A DNA stretch of 64,000 bases from JANMES01 sp038329865 (GCA_038329865.1 JBBQNK010000009.1:37259-101258); one strand, 5' to 3'. Shown: positions 16,753-26,220, numbered from the stretch's first letter. Notes: generated from the sequence alone by a model not told the origin. Made by a program: numbers and translations.

Positions 16753-17967
16753 CTACGCCCGGTGCAAACTTCCGTCCGGCAGCCGGGCCTGCGTCCACGT
16801 GATGATCTTGTTGTCGCACGGGAATTTCGCGGCGAGCTTTTCGTCGATGTCGATTCCGAGACCCGGGCGATCGTTCGGGTAGAGATAACCTTTCCGCAGC
16901 TCCGGGCAGCCGGGGAACACTTCGAGCAGGTTTGGGCCGAACGCGGAGAATTCCTGGATGCCGAAGTTCATGCTCGAAAGATCGAGGTGCAGATTCGCCG
17001 CATGGCCCACCGGCGAAACATCGCCCGGGCCGTGCCAGGCAGTGCGCACGCCGTGCAGTTCGCCGAGCGTGGCGACTTTCCGCGCCGGCGTGATGCCGCC
17101 CATCTGGCTGATGTGCATCCGCATGAAGTCGATCAGCCGGCCGGTGATGAGCGGCGTCCACTCGCGCGGGTGGTTGAACAGTTCGCCCATGGCGATCGGC
17201 GTGCTGCAAACCTGGCGAATATTGCGGAACCACTCAATATCTTCCGGCGCCAGCGCGTCTTCCAGAAAGAACAACCGATACGGCTCGAGCTGCTTGGCAA
17301 AATCCACCGCCCAGGCGGGCGAAAGGCGCTCATGAATGTCGTGAAGAATCTCAACGTCCGGGCCGATGGTCGTTCGGATGTGCTCGATCGCCGCGAGCGC
17401 GGTGCGCGTGTAAGCGCGGGGATTGTAATACGCGCCCGCGGCCGCACCGTCCGGCGGCAGGACAGGCGCCGCCTGGCCGGATTTCGATCCGTCGCCGCCG
17501 TACCCGCCGCATTGCACTCGAACGTGAACGACGCCTTCAGACAGCAACCGTCGCACGTTGTCTTCCACCTGCGTGATCGACTTCCCGTCGGCATGCCGAT
17601 ACACCGCCGCCGCTTCGCGAACCTTGCCGCCGAGCAGTTGGTAAACCGGCATGTTCGCGAGCTTGCCCTTGATGTCCCACAGCGCCATATCGATGCCCGA
17701 GACCGCGTTGTTCAGCACCGGCCCGTTGCGCCAATAGCCGTTGTTCATCATCAGGTGCCAGATCTCTTCGATCTGCTGCACGTCGCGCCCAATCAACAGC
17801 GGCCGAAGGTGCTCGTTGACGGCGGTGCGGACGGCTTCGAACCGCTGCGTGTAGGTGGCGCAGCCGATGCCGTAGAGATTCGGGTCGGAGGTTTCGACTT
17901 TCACGACAACGAGTGCGATGCCCTGCGGGGCCGTCAGGATCGTGCGAACGTCGCGAATGGTCGGCAT
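16753..17967 (-). CDS. mannonate/galactonate dehydratase-family enolase (ManD/RspA type)
   Basis: 404 residues of the mandelate racemase/enolase superfamily, the ManD/RspA branch that dehydrates D-mannonate to 2-keto-3-deoxygluconate. The N-terminal capping domain ends near GIDMALWDIKGK. The barrel carries the three metal ligands in HDIHERLSP (Asp), FFLEDAL (Glu) and MGELFNHP (Glu), then the MRMHISQMGGITPARK and HGPGDVSPVGHAANLHLDL motifs of ManD. Strong GAGGAAA precedes the ATG. It is the third gene of a tight minus-strand operon (42-base gap) behind an SDR and a uronate polysaccharide lyase, which supports mannonate as substrate. D-gluconate or galactonate activity is possible. Confidence 0.85.
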   Translation of the reverse strand: MPTIRDVRTILTAPQGIALVVVKVETSDPNLYGIGCATYTQRFEAVRTAVNEHLRPLLIGRDVQQIEEIWHLMMNNGYWRNGPVLNNAVSGIDMALWDIKGKLANMPVYQLLGGKVREAAAVYRHADGKSITQVEDNVRRLLSEGVVHVRVQCGGYGGDGSKSGQAAPVLPPDGAAAGAYYNPRAYTRTALAAIEHIRTTIGPDVEILHDIHERLSPAWAVDFAKQLEPYRLFFLEDALAPEDIEWFRNIRQVCSTPIAMGELFNHPREWTPLITGRLIDFMRMHISQMGGITPARKVATLGELHGVRTAWHGPGDVSPVGHAANLHLDLSSMNFGIQEFSAFGPNLLEVFPGCPELRKGYLYPNDRPGLGIDIDEKLAAKFPCDNKIITWTQARLPDGSLHRA

Positions 17968-18009
17968 GGTTTCCTCGTCAATCGAAATTTGTGGTGGAAC
18001 AGTGGGCCA

Positions 18010-18855
18010 TTAGATCGTGTCGCGCGGTATCCATCCAGTGGCGCGGGTAAAGGCGCTTACATCGATCAGCGAATCGATCTGATCGATCGGTTTCGTCAGC
18101 GGCACGCCGGGATAATACCGCTCGATCGCCACCGCGACGTTCGGCCCAGTAACCGCGGAAATCGCCGGGAAAAACGAATGAAAGCCCGGCAACGGCGCCA
18201 TCAGCGCGGCGACATTCGCCGCGGCCGAGTCGGTCCTGGACAGAACGCTGAAACCCTGCGCGATTCGGCTGGGCGTGTACGTTTGATCGACGCTGAAATT
18301 CGCGTACTTGGGAAAATCGCTCACTTCGATGATGCGGGGAAATCGCAGCGACACGTACGAACCGCCGTGCAGCGCGAGGTACTCTTTCAAAATGGTCTCG
18401 CCGGCGAACTTGCTCATCGCGTAGGCGTTGGAGAGATTGGGCGGGCTCTTTTCATCGAGCGGCAGATACGCGACGTGATTGGCGTGAGGCGGATAGCAGA
18501 TCTGCCAACTCTCCCCCGCGATCACCTGCACGCTGCTGGAGAAGACGATCTTCCGCACGCCGGATTCGAGCGCGGCTTGAAAGACGTTCATATTCATCGC
18601 GACATTTTCATTGAACGTAGCGGCGGCGGAGCGCCGGTGAATGCCGGTGTGATTGCCGAGATGGATGACCGCATCGACGCCCTGCATGAGCGCCGCGACG
18701 GCGGGCCCGTCGAGCAGATTCGCCGGCTGCAGCGGCACGGGGATGGTACGGCGCGCATCGACATCGGTTGCGACAACGCCGTGACCGGCTGCGACGAGTT
18801 GAATCACCGTTTCAGAACCGAGCCGCCCCGCGGCGCCTGTGACAAGCACGTTCAT
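18010..18855 (-). CDS. extended SDR, NAD-dependent epimerase/dehydratase (possible uronate dehydrogenase)
   Basis: 281 residues. Rossmann motif LVTGAAGRLGSE at the N-terminus, an Asp after beta-2 (VVATDVDA) indicating NAD preference, VIHLGNHTG, FSSSVQVIAG and the catalytic YAMSKFAGE. The pattern resembles uronate dehydrogenase and related UDP-sugar epimerases; the position between a uronate lyase and a mannonate-dehydratase-like enzyme supports oxidation or reduction of a sugar acid. Gaps to both neighbours are short (33 and 42 bases). The ribosome site is weak. Exact substrate is not determinable. Confidence 0.75.
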   Translation of the reverse strand: MNVLVTGAAGRLGSETVIQLVAAGHGVVATDVDARRTIPVPLQPANLLDGPAVAALMQGVDAVIHLGNHTGIHRRSAAATFNENVAMNMNVFQAALESGVRKIVFSSSVQVIAGESWQICYPPHANHVAYLPLDEKSPPNLSNAYAMSKFAGETILKEYLALHGGSYVSLRFPRIIEVSDFPKYANFSVDQTYTPSRIAQGFSVLSRTDSAAANVAALMAPLPGFHSFFPAISAVTGPNVAVAIERYYPGVPLTKPIDQIDSLIDVSAFTRATGWIPRDTI

Positions 18856-18888
18856 GGTCGTACGTCCGCTATCGGAAGGCTTGGATCT

Positions 18889-21687
18889 TTACCGATCCGG
18901 ACGGGCCCACTCCGAGGAGATCGCGAGTTTACCCGCATTGCCCGTCGCAAGGCAGTTCCCGGGCGCTTTAAGTTGCAGATCGCCGGCCGGGCCTTTGGCG
19001 GTGGTGCCGCCGCAGACGAGAACCTGCGTTTCATCGCCGTGCTGGCGGATGCAGAGAACGCGTGCGTCGCTCTGCCAACCGCCGGCGGTCCATGCGCCGG
19101 GCTTTTGCGCGACGAAGAGCTGAATCTTCCCGCCTTGCGCGTCGGCTTCAAGAATCGAAACGCCGGCGGCGACATCGTACGATTTTCGCACCGCGGTGAC
19201 GGCCGCCTTATCCGACAGTGCGTACGCCATGCCGAAATTTCCGGTCGCGCCTTTCTGGCGGATGAGAACGATCTGATCGTCCTCAGGCCCGCGAAGCGAA
19301 ATCGCTTCCTGCCCTGCCTGCCCGGCGACCCACGCGGTCAGCGGCGCGGGCTTGGTTTGCCACGTGGCCTGCCAACTCTCAGCGGCGGCGGGCTCGCGCT
19401 TCATCACTTTCAAATGCTGATAGCCGAATCCAGTGCCGAGCGCCGGTGCGTCGGCCACGGTCGGCAGGCCGGTGATCTTGCCGTTGAAGCGCAGCGTTCG
19501 GTCCCAGGTTCGTTCGCGTCCGCCGCTGCCGGTGTAGAGATCGAGGACCAGATCGTTCGTGGAAAGCACCGTGCGTTCGAGCAGCACGCCCGGGTACGCG
19601 CCGGCCACCTGGCCGCGCATGACTCGCATATCGCCGGAATCTTCAAACACGGTGAGCAAACCTTCGGCGGCGATCTGGGCGCGCTCGTCGACCGTCATCG
19701 TGTTGTGAGCGACGGTCTGTCGCGTCCACTCGGCACACAGCGGGTTTTCGTACGGATAAAACTTCGGTTCGCCGCCGAGTTCATCGCCGGCGAACAGGAT
19801 CAGGTTGAGCTTGTCGTAATGCCCGTGCGGGCCGCCGTGCGGGCCGTACTTGAGCAGATCGTACCGTCCCGGCCCGCGCGTGATGGCGTAGCCGACTCGC
19901 GAGAGATTCATGCTCGGGTAGGTGATGGCCTTTGGCTCGGGGAGCGGCGTGAAGATGCGCGTGGGGAAGTAAATCGACGTGCTGGCCTGCAATTGCCGCG
20001 GCGAATCGTTGACGATCGGCGCGTAGCGCTCGTCATTGAAGCGGAGGTAGCCGTAGTCGTACACCATCGTCTGCCAGCCGCCGATCTTGGCGCGGGACGA
20101 ATCGTTAATGCCGGGGGCCGTGCCGTCGGGGTAGGCGTAGCGCAGCGTCGAGTCGAACATCATCTTCACGCGGCTGTTGTCGTAGCTGTAGAGATCGATG
20201 CCCTGGTGGGCGGCCGACTCCATGCCGGTGATCATTGCGCCCAGCGCGAAGAGCTGATACCCGACCGCGCCCTCGGCCCACATGCCGTCTTCGCCGATGC
20301 CGTCATGCAAAAGCTGGCGATAATCGCCGGCACCGAGATCGATCATGTCCTTATCGCCGGTAACGGCCCCGCCCATGACCGTGGCGGCGGCGTAGAAGTT
20401 CACCCAGTTGCCGGCGCCTTTGCCCTTCGGGCCGGTCGGGCCTTCGGTGCGCCAGTTGGGGGCCTTGGCGTCGCGAGCTTTCACTTCGGCGGCGAAATCT
20501 TTCCGGCGGATGAACAGCACGCATGCACGAATCAGGTCGCGATCAATGATCTCGTGATCGGCGGCGGTGAGCCCGCCGCTGTCGTAGACGTAGTCGTAGC
20601 CGGCGATCAACGGGATGATCCACATCGCTTCGGAAAGCCGCTGCGACATGATCTTGCCGGTGTCGGATCCGTTCACGCCTTTGTGCTCGGCGTAGAAATC
20701 GTAAGTTTTCGCATAGCCGACGAGGATTTCAGCGGCGCGCTTGGCGTACTTCGCATCATTGGTGATCGAGTAAGCGATGCCGAGCGTTTCTGCGCCCTTG
20801 GCGAGGTCGTCATGCTTTTTGGCGACCGGGTCATTGCGACTGTGGAGCTGGCCGGGAGGGCCTTTCGGGTCGGGGAACTCAACCGCACCCGCACAGAGTG
20901 CATCGGCGCTCTTGATCAGCGCGGCCAGCGCTTCCTTGCCCTTGTCGGTCGACTTCAACGTCTGGCGGAGATCGTCGATCTCCGCCTTCGTCATCAGCAA
21001 GCACGGATGTTCGCCGGCCTTAGCGGGCACGGGCATGGTGACTTTCGCCGGCGCGCGGTCGTCGGCGCTGGCGGCGTGGATGAACACCGGCTGCTTCGGA
21101 TCGAAATCAACCTTGAGCTGCTGATCAAGATCTTCACTCGTGAGCACCGCGATTTCGCCGAGGCCGCCGTACTTGGCTTTCGAGTCCGGCTCGTCGAAGT
21201 TCGATTCGACGGTGACTTTGACTTTCTTGACGGACTTCCCGATCGCAACCGATTGCCATGCGGCGGTATTTTTCTCGGGGCGTTTAAGTTCCAGCGTCTG
21301 CTTGATCACCGTGCCGTCGTCGAGCTCGATCTTGATGTCCTTGGCGGCCAGTTCCTTGTAATCACTGAACGTGATGTCGATTCGCTCGACCTTCACCGCA
21401 ACGGGCAGGTCGATCGTGTATGTGTAAGGCAATCCCCACACCACGCAACGGCTGTGCGGATTACCGTCGAAGGTTTCTTCGGGCGAAGAACGCTTGTCCT
21501 TGCCGCCATCAGCGGAGAGCGCGAGATCGATCTTCGCGCCGTACTTCGACAGCGCGGCGTTGAACAATTTCGGCGACGCCGGCGCCGGATCGGCCGCCCG
21601 CGCCGCACCGGCGAGCATGCCGACTGACAAAATCGAGCTTACGACGCCCGTGAGAACTCGACGATGGATCGATGATTGAACGGCCAT
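18889..21687 (-). CDS. secreted alginate lyase / heparinase II-III-type polysaccharide lyase
   Basis: 932 residues, exported (signal peptide with LTGVVSSILSVGMLAGAARAAD). Residues about 35-180 form a discoidin-like beta-sandwich (LFNAALSKYGAKI, VKVERIDITFSDYKEL), likely carbohydrate-binding. A long alpha/alpha toroid follows (alginate_lyase-like, GKIMSQRLSEAMWIIPLIAG, NWRTEGPTGPKGKGAGNWVN). The C-terminal heparinase II/III fold has HGGPHGHYDKLNLILF and AHNTMTVDERAQ, the sites of the catalytic His/Tyr and metal in PL15/PL17 lyases. It should cleave uronate-containing polymers outside the cytoplasm. The ATG at 21687 lies eight bases after GGAG; a GTG three codons earlier is less likely. First gene of the uronate operon. 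Confidence 0.85.
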   Translation of the reverse strand: MAVQSSIHRRVLTGVVSSILSVGMLAGAARAADPAPASPKLFNAALSKYGAKIDLALSADGGKDKRSSPEETFDGNPHSRCVVWGLPYTYTIDLPVAVKVERIDITFSDYKELAAKDIKIELDDGTVIKQTLELKRPEKNTAAWQSVAIGKSVKKVKVTVESNFDEPDSKAKYGGLGEIAVLTSEDLDQQLKVDFDPKQPVFIHAASADDRAPAKVTMPVPAKAGEHPCLLMTKAEIDDLRQTLKSTDKGKEALAALIKSADALCAGAVEFPDPKGPPGQLHSRNDPVAKKHDDLAKGAETLGIAYSITNDAKYAKRAAEILVGYAKTYDFYAEHKGVNGSDTGKIMSQRLSEAMWIIPLIAGYDYVYDSGGLTAADHEIIDRDLIRACVLFIRRKDFAAEVKARDAKAPNWRTEGPTGPKGKGAGNWVNFYAAATVMGGAVTGDKDMIDLGAGDYRQLLHDGIGEDGMWAEGAVGYQLFALGAMITGMESAAHQGIDLYSYDNSRVKMMFDSTLRYAYPDGTAPGINDSSRAKIGGWQTMVYDYGYLRFNDERYAPIVNDSPRQLQASTSIYFPTRIFTPLPEPKAITYPSMNLSRVGYAITRGPGRYDLLKYGPHGGPHGHYDKLNLILFAGDELGGEPKFYPYENPLCAEWTRQTVAHNTMTVDERAQIAAEGLLTVFEDSGDMRVMRGQVAGAYPGVLLERTVLSTNDLVLDLYTGSGGRERTWDRTLRFNGKITGLPTVADAPALGTGFGYQHLKVMKREPAAAESWQATWQTKPAPLTAWVAGQAGQEAISLRGPEDDQIVLIRQKGATGNFGMAYALSDKAAVTAVRKSYDVAAGVSILEADAQGGKIQLFVAQKPGAWTAGGWQSDARVLCIRQHGDETQVLVCGGTTAKGPAGDLQLKAPGNCLATGNAGKLAISSEWARPDR

Positions 21688-21781
21688 ATTGAACACTCCG
21701 CGGGGAAGGGGAAGTCGCCACTCTAACGGAATCAGCCGAATTACGTCAACCGCTTGATATACCTGCGCAAGCGGGCGTCAT

Positions 21782-22150
21782 TTAAATGGCCTGAGGATTC
21801 GGGAACGCATCGTCGCTGTCATCAATTCGCGGATGAAGGCACTCGAAATCTTTCTCGATCAGAATCCGAATCGATCGGTCGGCATCGATCGGTTGATCGA
21901 ATTCGATGGCGACCTGGTCGGTCGTTCCCCACTGCTTCGCTTGAGCGAGAGGGATGCGGATAGACAGACGCGTTCCTTCGAACAGGAGATGAACGTCGGT
22001 GATCCCTGTCGCGGGCTCGAGCGTGCAGGTCAGCTTGGCCGACTCGGAAAAAAGAGTGGATTGCTCGACGGATTTTCCCTCGGCCAATTGCGCGGCTTCG
22101 GTTTGGCTCACTCGCACGCGCACGCTGTTTTGGATGAGTCGGAGTTTCAT
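21782..22150 (-). CDS. small conserved protein of unknown function linked to molybdopterin genes (DUF7009-like)
   Basis: 122 residues, starting MKLRLIQNSVRVRVSQTE and ending with acidic DDSDDAFPNP. The pattern is a basic beta-strand start, an EQSTLFSESAKLTCTLEP strand pair, RLSIRIPLAQAKQW and LIEKDFECLHPR. It matches my memory of a small family found beside formate dehydrogenase and cofactor genes in Bacteroidetes and planctomycetes (possibly DUF7009). Its ATG overlaps the mobA stop codon (ATGA), so the two are translationally coupled. It is the last gene of the fdhD operon. The Cys in FECLHP is a possible ligand. Function unknown; a role in handling or delivering the molybdenum cofactor is guesswork from context. 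Confidence 0.75.
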   Translation of the reverse strand: MKLRLIQNSVRVRVSQTEAAQLAEGKSVEQSTLFSESAKLTCTLEPATGITDVHLLFEGTRLSIRIPLAQAKQWGTTDQVAIEFDQPIDADRSIRILIEKDFECLHPRIDDSDDAFPNPQAI

Positions 22151-22824
22151 ATTGTGGAGACTCGCAATCGGTCGGCCGCCGCGGTTTCGAATTTCTCGAA
22201 CTCGGCTGGGTTGTTCAAGTTCGTCCATACTTCCGTCGGCCAATCGGCGGGCGCCGGAAGTGCGGCGAATCGCGGGTCGCGGCAGAGTTTCTGCATTGAT
22301 CGTTGGCCGGAGTCGAGTTGGCTTGATAAGAAAGTCGCCGCTTCGATCCGATAGGCGGCGGGGAAAGGTTCGATCTGTTGCTGGCCGTCGTCTGTTATTT
22401 CGCTCATCACGGCGAGGCTCGCCGGGCTGCTGAGGAGTTGGTTCGCGAGCCACTCCAATTGAGCCTTGGCAACCAGCGGCATATCGACGGCGATCGTTGC
22501 CACAAGCGGCGTGCGCGAAGATTGAAGCGCCGTCAGCACGCCGCGCATCGGGCCCTGGCCGTCGATTGAATCTTTGACGTGGAGCGCGAAAAGCTTCTTG
22601 TCCGGCGGCGTCGGCACGCTGGGCGCGGTGACGAGCAGCGTCGGCCCCGGCCACTGCAGGCGATCGAGCATCCAGCCGAGAATCGACTGCCCGCCGACCT
22701 GCAGCCACGCCTTCGGCTTGCCCATGCGCGTGCCCATCCCACCGGCGATGACGGCGAGCGTTACGTCGGCGAGGCTCGCTGATTCCCATTCCGCAATTCG
22801 CACTTCGTGTTCCTCTTCAAGCAC
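22147..22824 (-). CDS. mobA: molybdenum cofactor guanylyltransferase MobA
   Basis: Nucleotidyltransferase that joins GMP to molybdopterin, making the bis-MGD cofactor needed by the adjacent FdhF-type oxidoreductase. The signature AVIAGGMGTRMGKPKAWL is the NTP-binding loop with a final Lys. VAVDMPLV is the Mg-binding Asp region and TNLNNPAEFEKF the conserved C-terminal motif. About 200 residues in the core. The start is uncertain: GTG at 22824 overlaps the upstream gene by eight bases, while GTG at 22803 has a better-spaced AGAGGAA. The 3' end overlaps the next gene by four bases. Confidence 0.9.
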   Translation of the reverse strand: MLEEEHEVRIAEWESASLADVTLAVIAGGMGTRMGKPKAWLQVGGQSILGWMLDRLQWPGPTLLVTAPSVPTPPDKKLFALHVKDSIDGQGPMRGVLTALQSSRTPLVATIAVDMPLVAKAQLEWLANQLLSSPASLAVMSEITDDGQQQIEPFPAAYRIEAATFLSSQLDSGQRSMQKLCRDPRFAALPAPADWPTEVWTNLNNPAEFEKFETAAADRLRVSTI

Positions 22825-25204
22825 TCGGAGACAGCGTGATCACGATCGATTTGCTCGCCGGCTGATTGCTGCCGTCGGCCACTTGCCGGAGCGGCACGAG
22901 CGGGTTGGATTCGGGATAGTACGTCGCCGCGCACCGTCGGGGAATCTCGTACGGCACGATCATGAACCGATTGGCACGCCGTTGCTCTCCTTCAAAATGA
23001 CTTGTGAGATCGACCCATTGGCCCTTGGCAAATCCCATGGCGCGGGCGTCTTCCGGATTGATAAAAATCACCCGCCTGCCGCCGAAGATGCCGCGGTAGC
23101 GGTCGTCTTCGCCGTAGATGGTGGTGTTGAACTGGTCGTGGCTGCGGATGCTCATCATGAGCAGTTCGCCGTCGCGAAGGTTGTGTTTGGGAATCGGGTG
23201 GACGAAGAAGTTGGCGAGATTGGTTTCCGTGTGGAACTTCCGCTCGTCGCGCGGCGCGTTCGGCAGATAGAATCCGCCGTGCTCACGAACGCGATGGTTG
23301 TAATGATCAAATCCCGGAACAACGTGTTCGATATGATCGCGGATGCGGTCGTAGTTCGCACATAGGCCGAGCCAATCAACAGACGTTCGCCCCTTCAACG
23401 TCGCCGCCGCGATATGGCAGATGATGGCGGTCTCGCTCATCAAATGCGGGCTGGCCGGCGAGAGCACGCCGCGGCTTTCCTGCACGACGCCCATTGAATT
23501 TTCGCAGCTCACGATCTGTTCGCCGCTGGCCTGCAGATCTTTTTCCGTCCGGCCGAGGCATGGCAGGATCAGCGCCTGCTCGCCGGTGATTAAATGATTG
23601 CGGTTCAGCTTCGTGCTGATCTGCACGGCAAGCTTCAGCCGTCGAAACGCCTCCGCGCCGTACTCCGTATCCGGCCCCGCGCTCAAAAAGTTTCCGCCGA
23701 GGCCGACGAATACTTTCACCAAGCCTTCGTGCATCGCCTGGAATCCGGTCACGGTATCGAATCCATGCTTCTCGGGCGGCGCGAAGTTGAATTCTTTGCC
23801 GAGCGCCTTCAGGTACTTGTCGCTCATCTGCTCCCAGATGCCGACAGTGCGATCACCCTGCACGTTGCTGTGCCCTCGCACCGGGCAGACGCCCGCGCCG
23901 GGCCGGCCGATCTGGCCTCGCAGCAAGTTGAAGTTCGTGATCATCTGCACGTTCGCCACGCCGTTCTTGTGCTGCGTGATGCCCATCGCCCAGCAGGTGA
24001 TCATCCGCTCGCTCTTGGCCGCGATGTCCGCAGCCTCGCGGATCTGCTCGCGCGAGACGCCGGATGCTTCGACGATCTCGTCCCAGCTTGCCCCTTTCAA
24101 ATCCGCGACGAACTCATTGAAGCCGTGCGTATGCTGCGCGATGAACGCGTGATCAAGCACCTTGCCGCCGGATTGCTCGTCCATCTCGAGCATTTCTTTC
24201 ATGATGCCCTTGAGCACCGCCACGTCGCCGTTGATGCGCACGGGCAGAAACACGCTGGCGATCGGCGTGCCGCGGCCGAGCATGTCGGTCACCGATTGCG
24301 GGTGCTTGAAGCGGATCATCCCCGTCTCCGGCAGCGGGTTGATGCTCACGATTTTGCAACCGTTCTTCACCGCATGCTCCAGCGCGGTAAGCATGCGCGG
24401 ATGATTCGTTCCGGGATTCTGCCCGATGATAAAAATGCTGTCGGCCAGATCAAAGTCACCCAGTTTCACCGTGCCTTTGCCGATGCCGATGGACTTGGTC
24501 AGCCCCAGGCCGCTGGATTCGTGGCACATGTTGGAGCAGTCGGGCAGGTTGTTCGTGCCGAATTGGCGAACGAAAAGCTGGTAGCAGAACGCCGCCTCAT
24601 TGCTCGCCCGGCCGGAGGTGTAGAACATCGCCTCATTCGGGCTCGCCAGCGCGTTGAGCTCCGTCGCGATCATTTCAAACGCTGCCGGCCAGCTGATTTC
24701 TTCGTAGTGCTGGCTGCCGCGTCGAAGAACCATCGGGTGCGTGATTCGCCCCTGGTCGCCGAGCCAGCGCTCGGTTTGCTTCGCGAGTTCCGCGATCGAG
24801 TGCTTCGCGAAAAACTCCGGGCCGATCTTTTTGCTGGTGGCTTCCCAGGCGATCGCCTTGGCGCCGTTTTCGCAAAACTCCGCGGGGTGGCGCTTGCCGT
24901 CCGGGTCGGGCCAGGCGCAGCTCGGGCAATCGAAGCCGCCCTTCTTGTTGACGACGAGAAGGCTGTAACCTACACGAATCGGCGCTTCCTTCACGGTGAA
25001 ACGCATCGTCTCATAGAGGGCCGGGTATCCGCTGGCAATTTTGTCGCGCTTATCGACTCGCGCGACCTCGTCATTCATCGGATACTGAGCGTCCGGCGTG
25101 CGTTTGGAGACTTCCGGCGTGACCATCGGCCGTTCCTGCGACAGCGGCTTGAGCTTCTTCACCTGCTCCTGATTCGGAGCGCTGTTCTCGTCATGATGAG
25201 CCAT
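22817..25204 (-). CDS. FdhF/YdeP-family molybdopterin oxidoreductase (formate dehydrogenase alpha-like)
   Basis: 795 residues of the DMSO-reductase superfamily, the YdeP/FdhF-like branch. N-terminal cysteines FDCPSCAWPD and AEFCENGAK take the place of the usual four-Cys iron-sulfur motif. SNMCHESSGLGLTKSIG, GQNPGTNHPRMLTAL, CPVRGHSNVQGDRT and the C-terminal QFNTTIYGEDDRYRGI and ARAMGFAKGQWVDL blocks bind the pterins. NMCHESSG marks the active-site region; a Cys rather than Sec is present. Its position between fdhD and mobA and opposite a formaldehyde dehydrogenase supports formate as substrate, but YdeP-type enzymes are poorly characterised. The ATG at 25204 has AAGGA seven bases upstream; the ten upstream codons are discarded. 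Confidence 0.88.
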   Translation of the reverse strand: MAHHDENSAPNQEQVKKLKPLSQERPMVTPEVSKRTPDAQYPMNDEVARVDKRDKIASGYPALYETMRFTVKEAPIRVGYSLLVVNKKGGFDCPSCAWPDPDGKRHPAEFCENGAKAIAWEATSKKIGPEFFAKHSIAELAKQTERWLGDQGRITHPMVLRRGSQHYEEISWPAAFEMIATELNALASPNEAMFYTSGRASNEAAFCYQLFVRQFGTNNLPDCSNMCHESSGLGLTKSIGIGKGTVKLGDFDLADSIFIIGQNPGTNHPRMLTALEHAVKNGCKIVSINPLPETGMIRFKHPQSVTDMLGRGTPIASVFLPVRINGDVAVLKGIMKEMLEMDEQSGGKVLDHAFIAQHTHGFNEFVADLKGASWDEIVEASGVSREQIREAADIAAKSERMITCWAMGITQHKNGVANVQMITNFNLLRGQIGRPGAGVCPVRGHSNVQGDRTVGIWEQMSDKYLKALGKEFNFAPPEKHGFDTVTGFQAMHEGLVKVFVGLGGNFLSAGPDTEYGAEAFRRLKLAVQISTKLNRNHLITGEQALILPCLGRTEKDLQASGEQIVSCENSMGVVQESRGVLSPASPHLMSETAIICHIAAATLKGRTSVDWLGLCANYDRIRDHIEHVVPGFDHYNHRVREHGGFYLPNAPRDERKFHTETNLANFFVHPIPKHNLRDGELLMMSIRSHDQFNTTIYGEDDRYRGIFGGRRVIFINPEDARAMGFAKGQWVDLTSHFEGEQRRANRFMIVPYEIPRRCAATYYPESNPLVPLRQVADGSNQPASKSIVITLSPSA

Positions 25205-25240
25205 GAACCAATCCTTCTCGCAAGGCCGAACCACTCAATA

Positions 25241-26080
25241 TTATGCCCGCGGCGCGACGGCGGCGTTTGAAAATATCAGTCGCTCGGCATGGGCGTAAAC
25301 ATTCATCCGCCCGTCGCGTAAAAAGCCGACAAGCGTCTGCCCGTTCTCCCTGGCGAACTCCACCGCAAGGCTCGAAGGCGCCGACACCGCCGCCACAATC
25401 GCCAGCCGGCCGGCGAGGGCTTTCTGCATGATCTCGAACGATGACCGACCGCTCACCAGCAGCAAATGCTTATCGAGCGGGAACTGTCCGTTCAGAATCG
25501 CGTGGCCGATGACCTTGTCGACCGCGTTGTGCCGGCCGACGTCTTCACGCAGAACGACGAGCCGCCCCGCTGCATCGAAAATCGCCGCCGCGTGTAAGCC
25601 GCCGCTTCGATCGAAGGCGGGTTGAGCCTCCCGCATTACGCGAGGCAGAGTCAGCAGCACGGCCGAATCGATTCGCAAATTCGACTCGACCGCCGACTCA
25701 ATCGCCGGGAACGATCCTCGCACGGATTCGATCGTCGCCTTCCCACAAAGCCCGCAGCTGGATGACGCGAACACGTGGCGAGTGAGCGAATCAAAATCCA
25801 CATGCACTTCGGCGTTCAGCACCACATTCAGAACATTTCCCTCGTCATTCCTCCCGCACGGTTCGATGCGAAGAACATCGCCGGCTGCGTGAATGATCCC
25901 CTCGCTCACCAGGAAACCGGCGGCGAGTTCCTCATCGTTCCCCGGCGTGCGCATCGTCACGCTGATCGCCCGCCCGCGTACGCGGATTTCCAGTGGCTCC
26001 TCGCGCGCCAGCTCATCCGAGCCGGCGGCCGTCTCGCCGTCTTTGTATCGCAGTACATTGTCGAAAGAAGCAGTTTCCAT
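25241..26080 (-). CDS. fdhD: formate dehydrogenase accessory sulfurtransferase FdhD
   Basis: 279 residues. FdhD takes sulfur from IscS and transfers it to the molybdenum cofactor before insertion into formate dehydrogenase. The catalytic loop SSSCGLCGKATIE with CxxC is present, as are REEPLEIRVRGR at the start, AAGFLVSEGI, VLREDVGRHNAVDKVIG and SGRSSFEIMQKA. I start at ATG 26080 (METASFDNV); an in-frame ATG 13 codons upstream is possible but unsupported. It leads the operon fdhD-fdhF-like-mobA-small protein, with a 36-base gap to the next gene, and diverges from fdhA. Confidence 0.93.
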   Translation of the reverse strand: METASFDNVLRYKDGETAAGSDELAREEPLEIRVRGRAISVTMRTPGNDEELAAGFLVSEGIIHAAGDVLRIEPCGRNDEGNVLNVVLNAEVHVDFDSLTRHVFASSSCGLCGKATIESVRGSFPAIESAVESNLRIDSAVLLTLPRVMREAQPAFDRSGGLHAAAIFDAAGRLVVLREDVGRHNAVDKVIGHAILNGQFPLDKHLLLVSGRSSFEIMQKALAGRLAIVAAVSAPSSLAVEFARENGQTLVGFLRDGRMNVYAHAERLIFSNAAVAPRA

Positions 26081-26220
26081 CGGGATTCCGTCGCCTGATC
26101 TTAGACCCCCCGCCGCCATGCCGCCAACCGGTAAATCATTTGACTCGTTTGGGCGCGATAAGTAACCTTGCTCGCGGCGGAGTTCCTTTCCAACAAAACC
26201 AATTCAGCGGAGGACCGATC

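Noticed and set aside
16762..21627. A 1621-codon open frame on the plus strand, antisense to the uronate operon
   Set aside because: It lies opposite three well-supported genes, its product is rich in Arg/His/Gly/Val with no recognisable domain, and such frames follow from the codon bias of GC-rich genes read in reverse.
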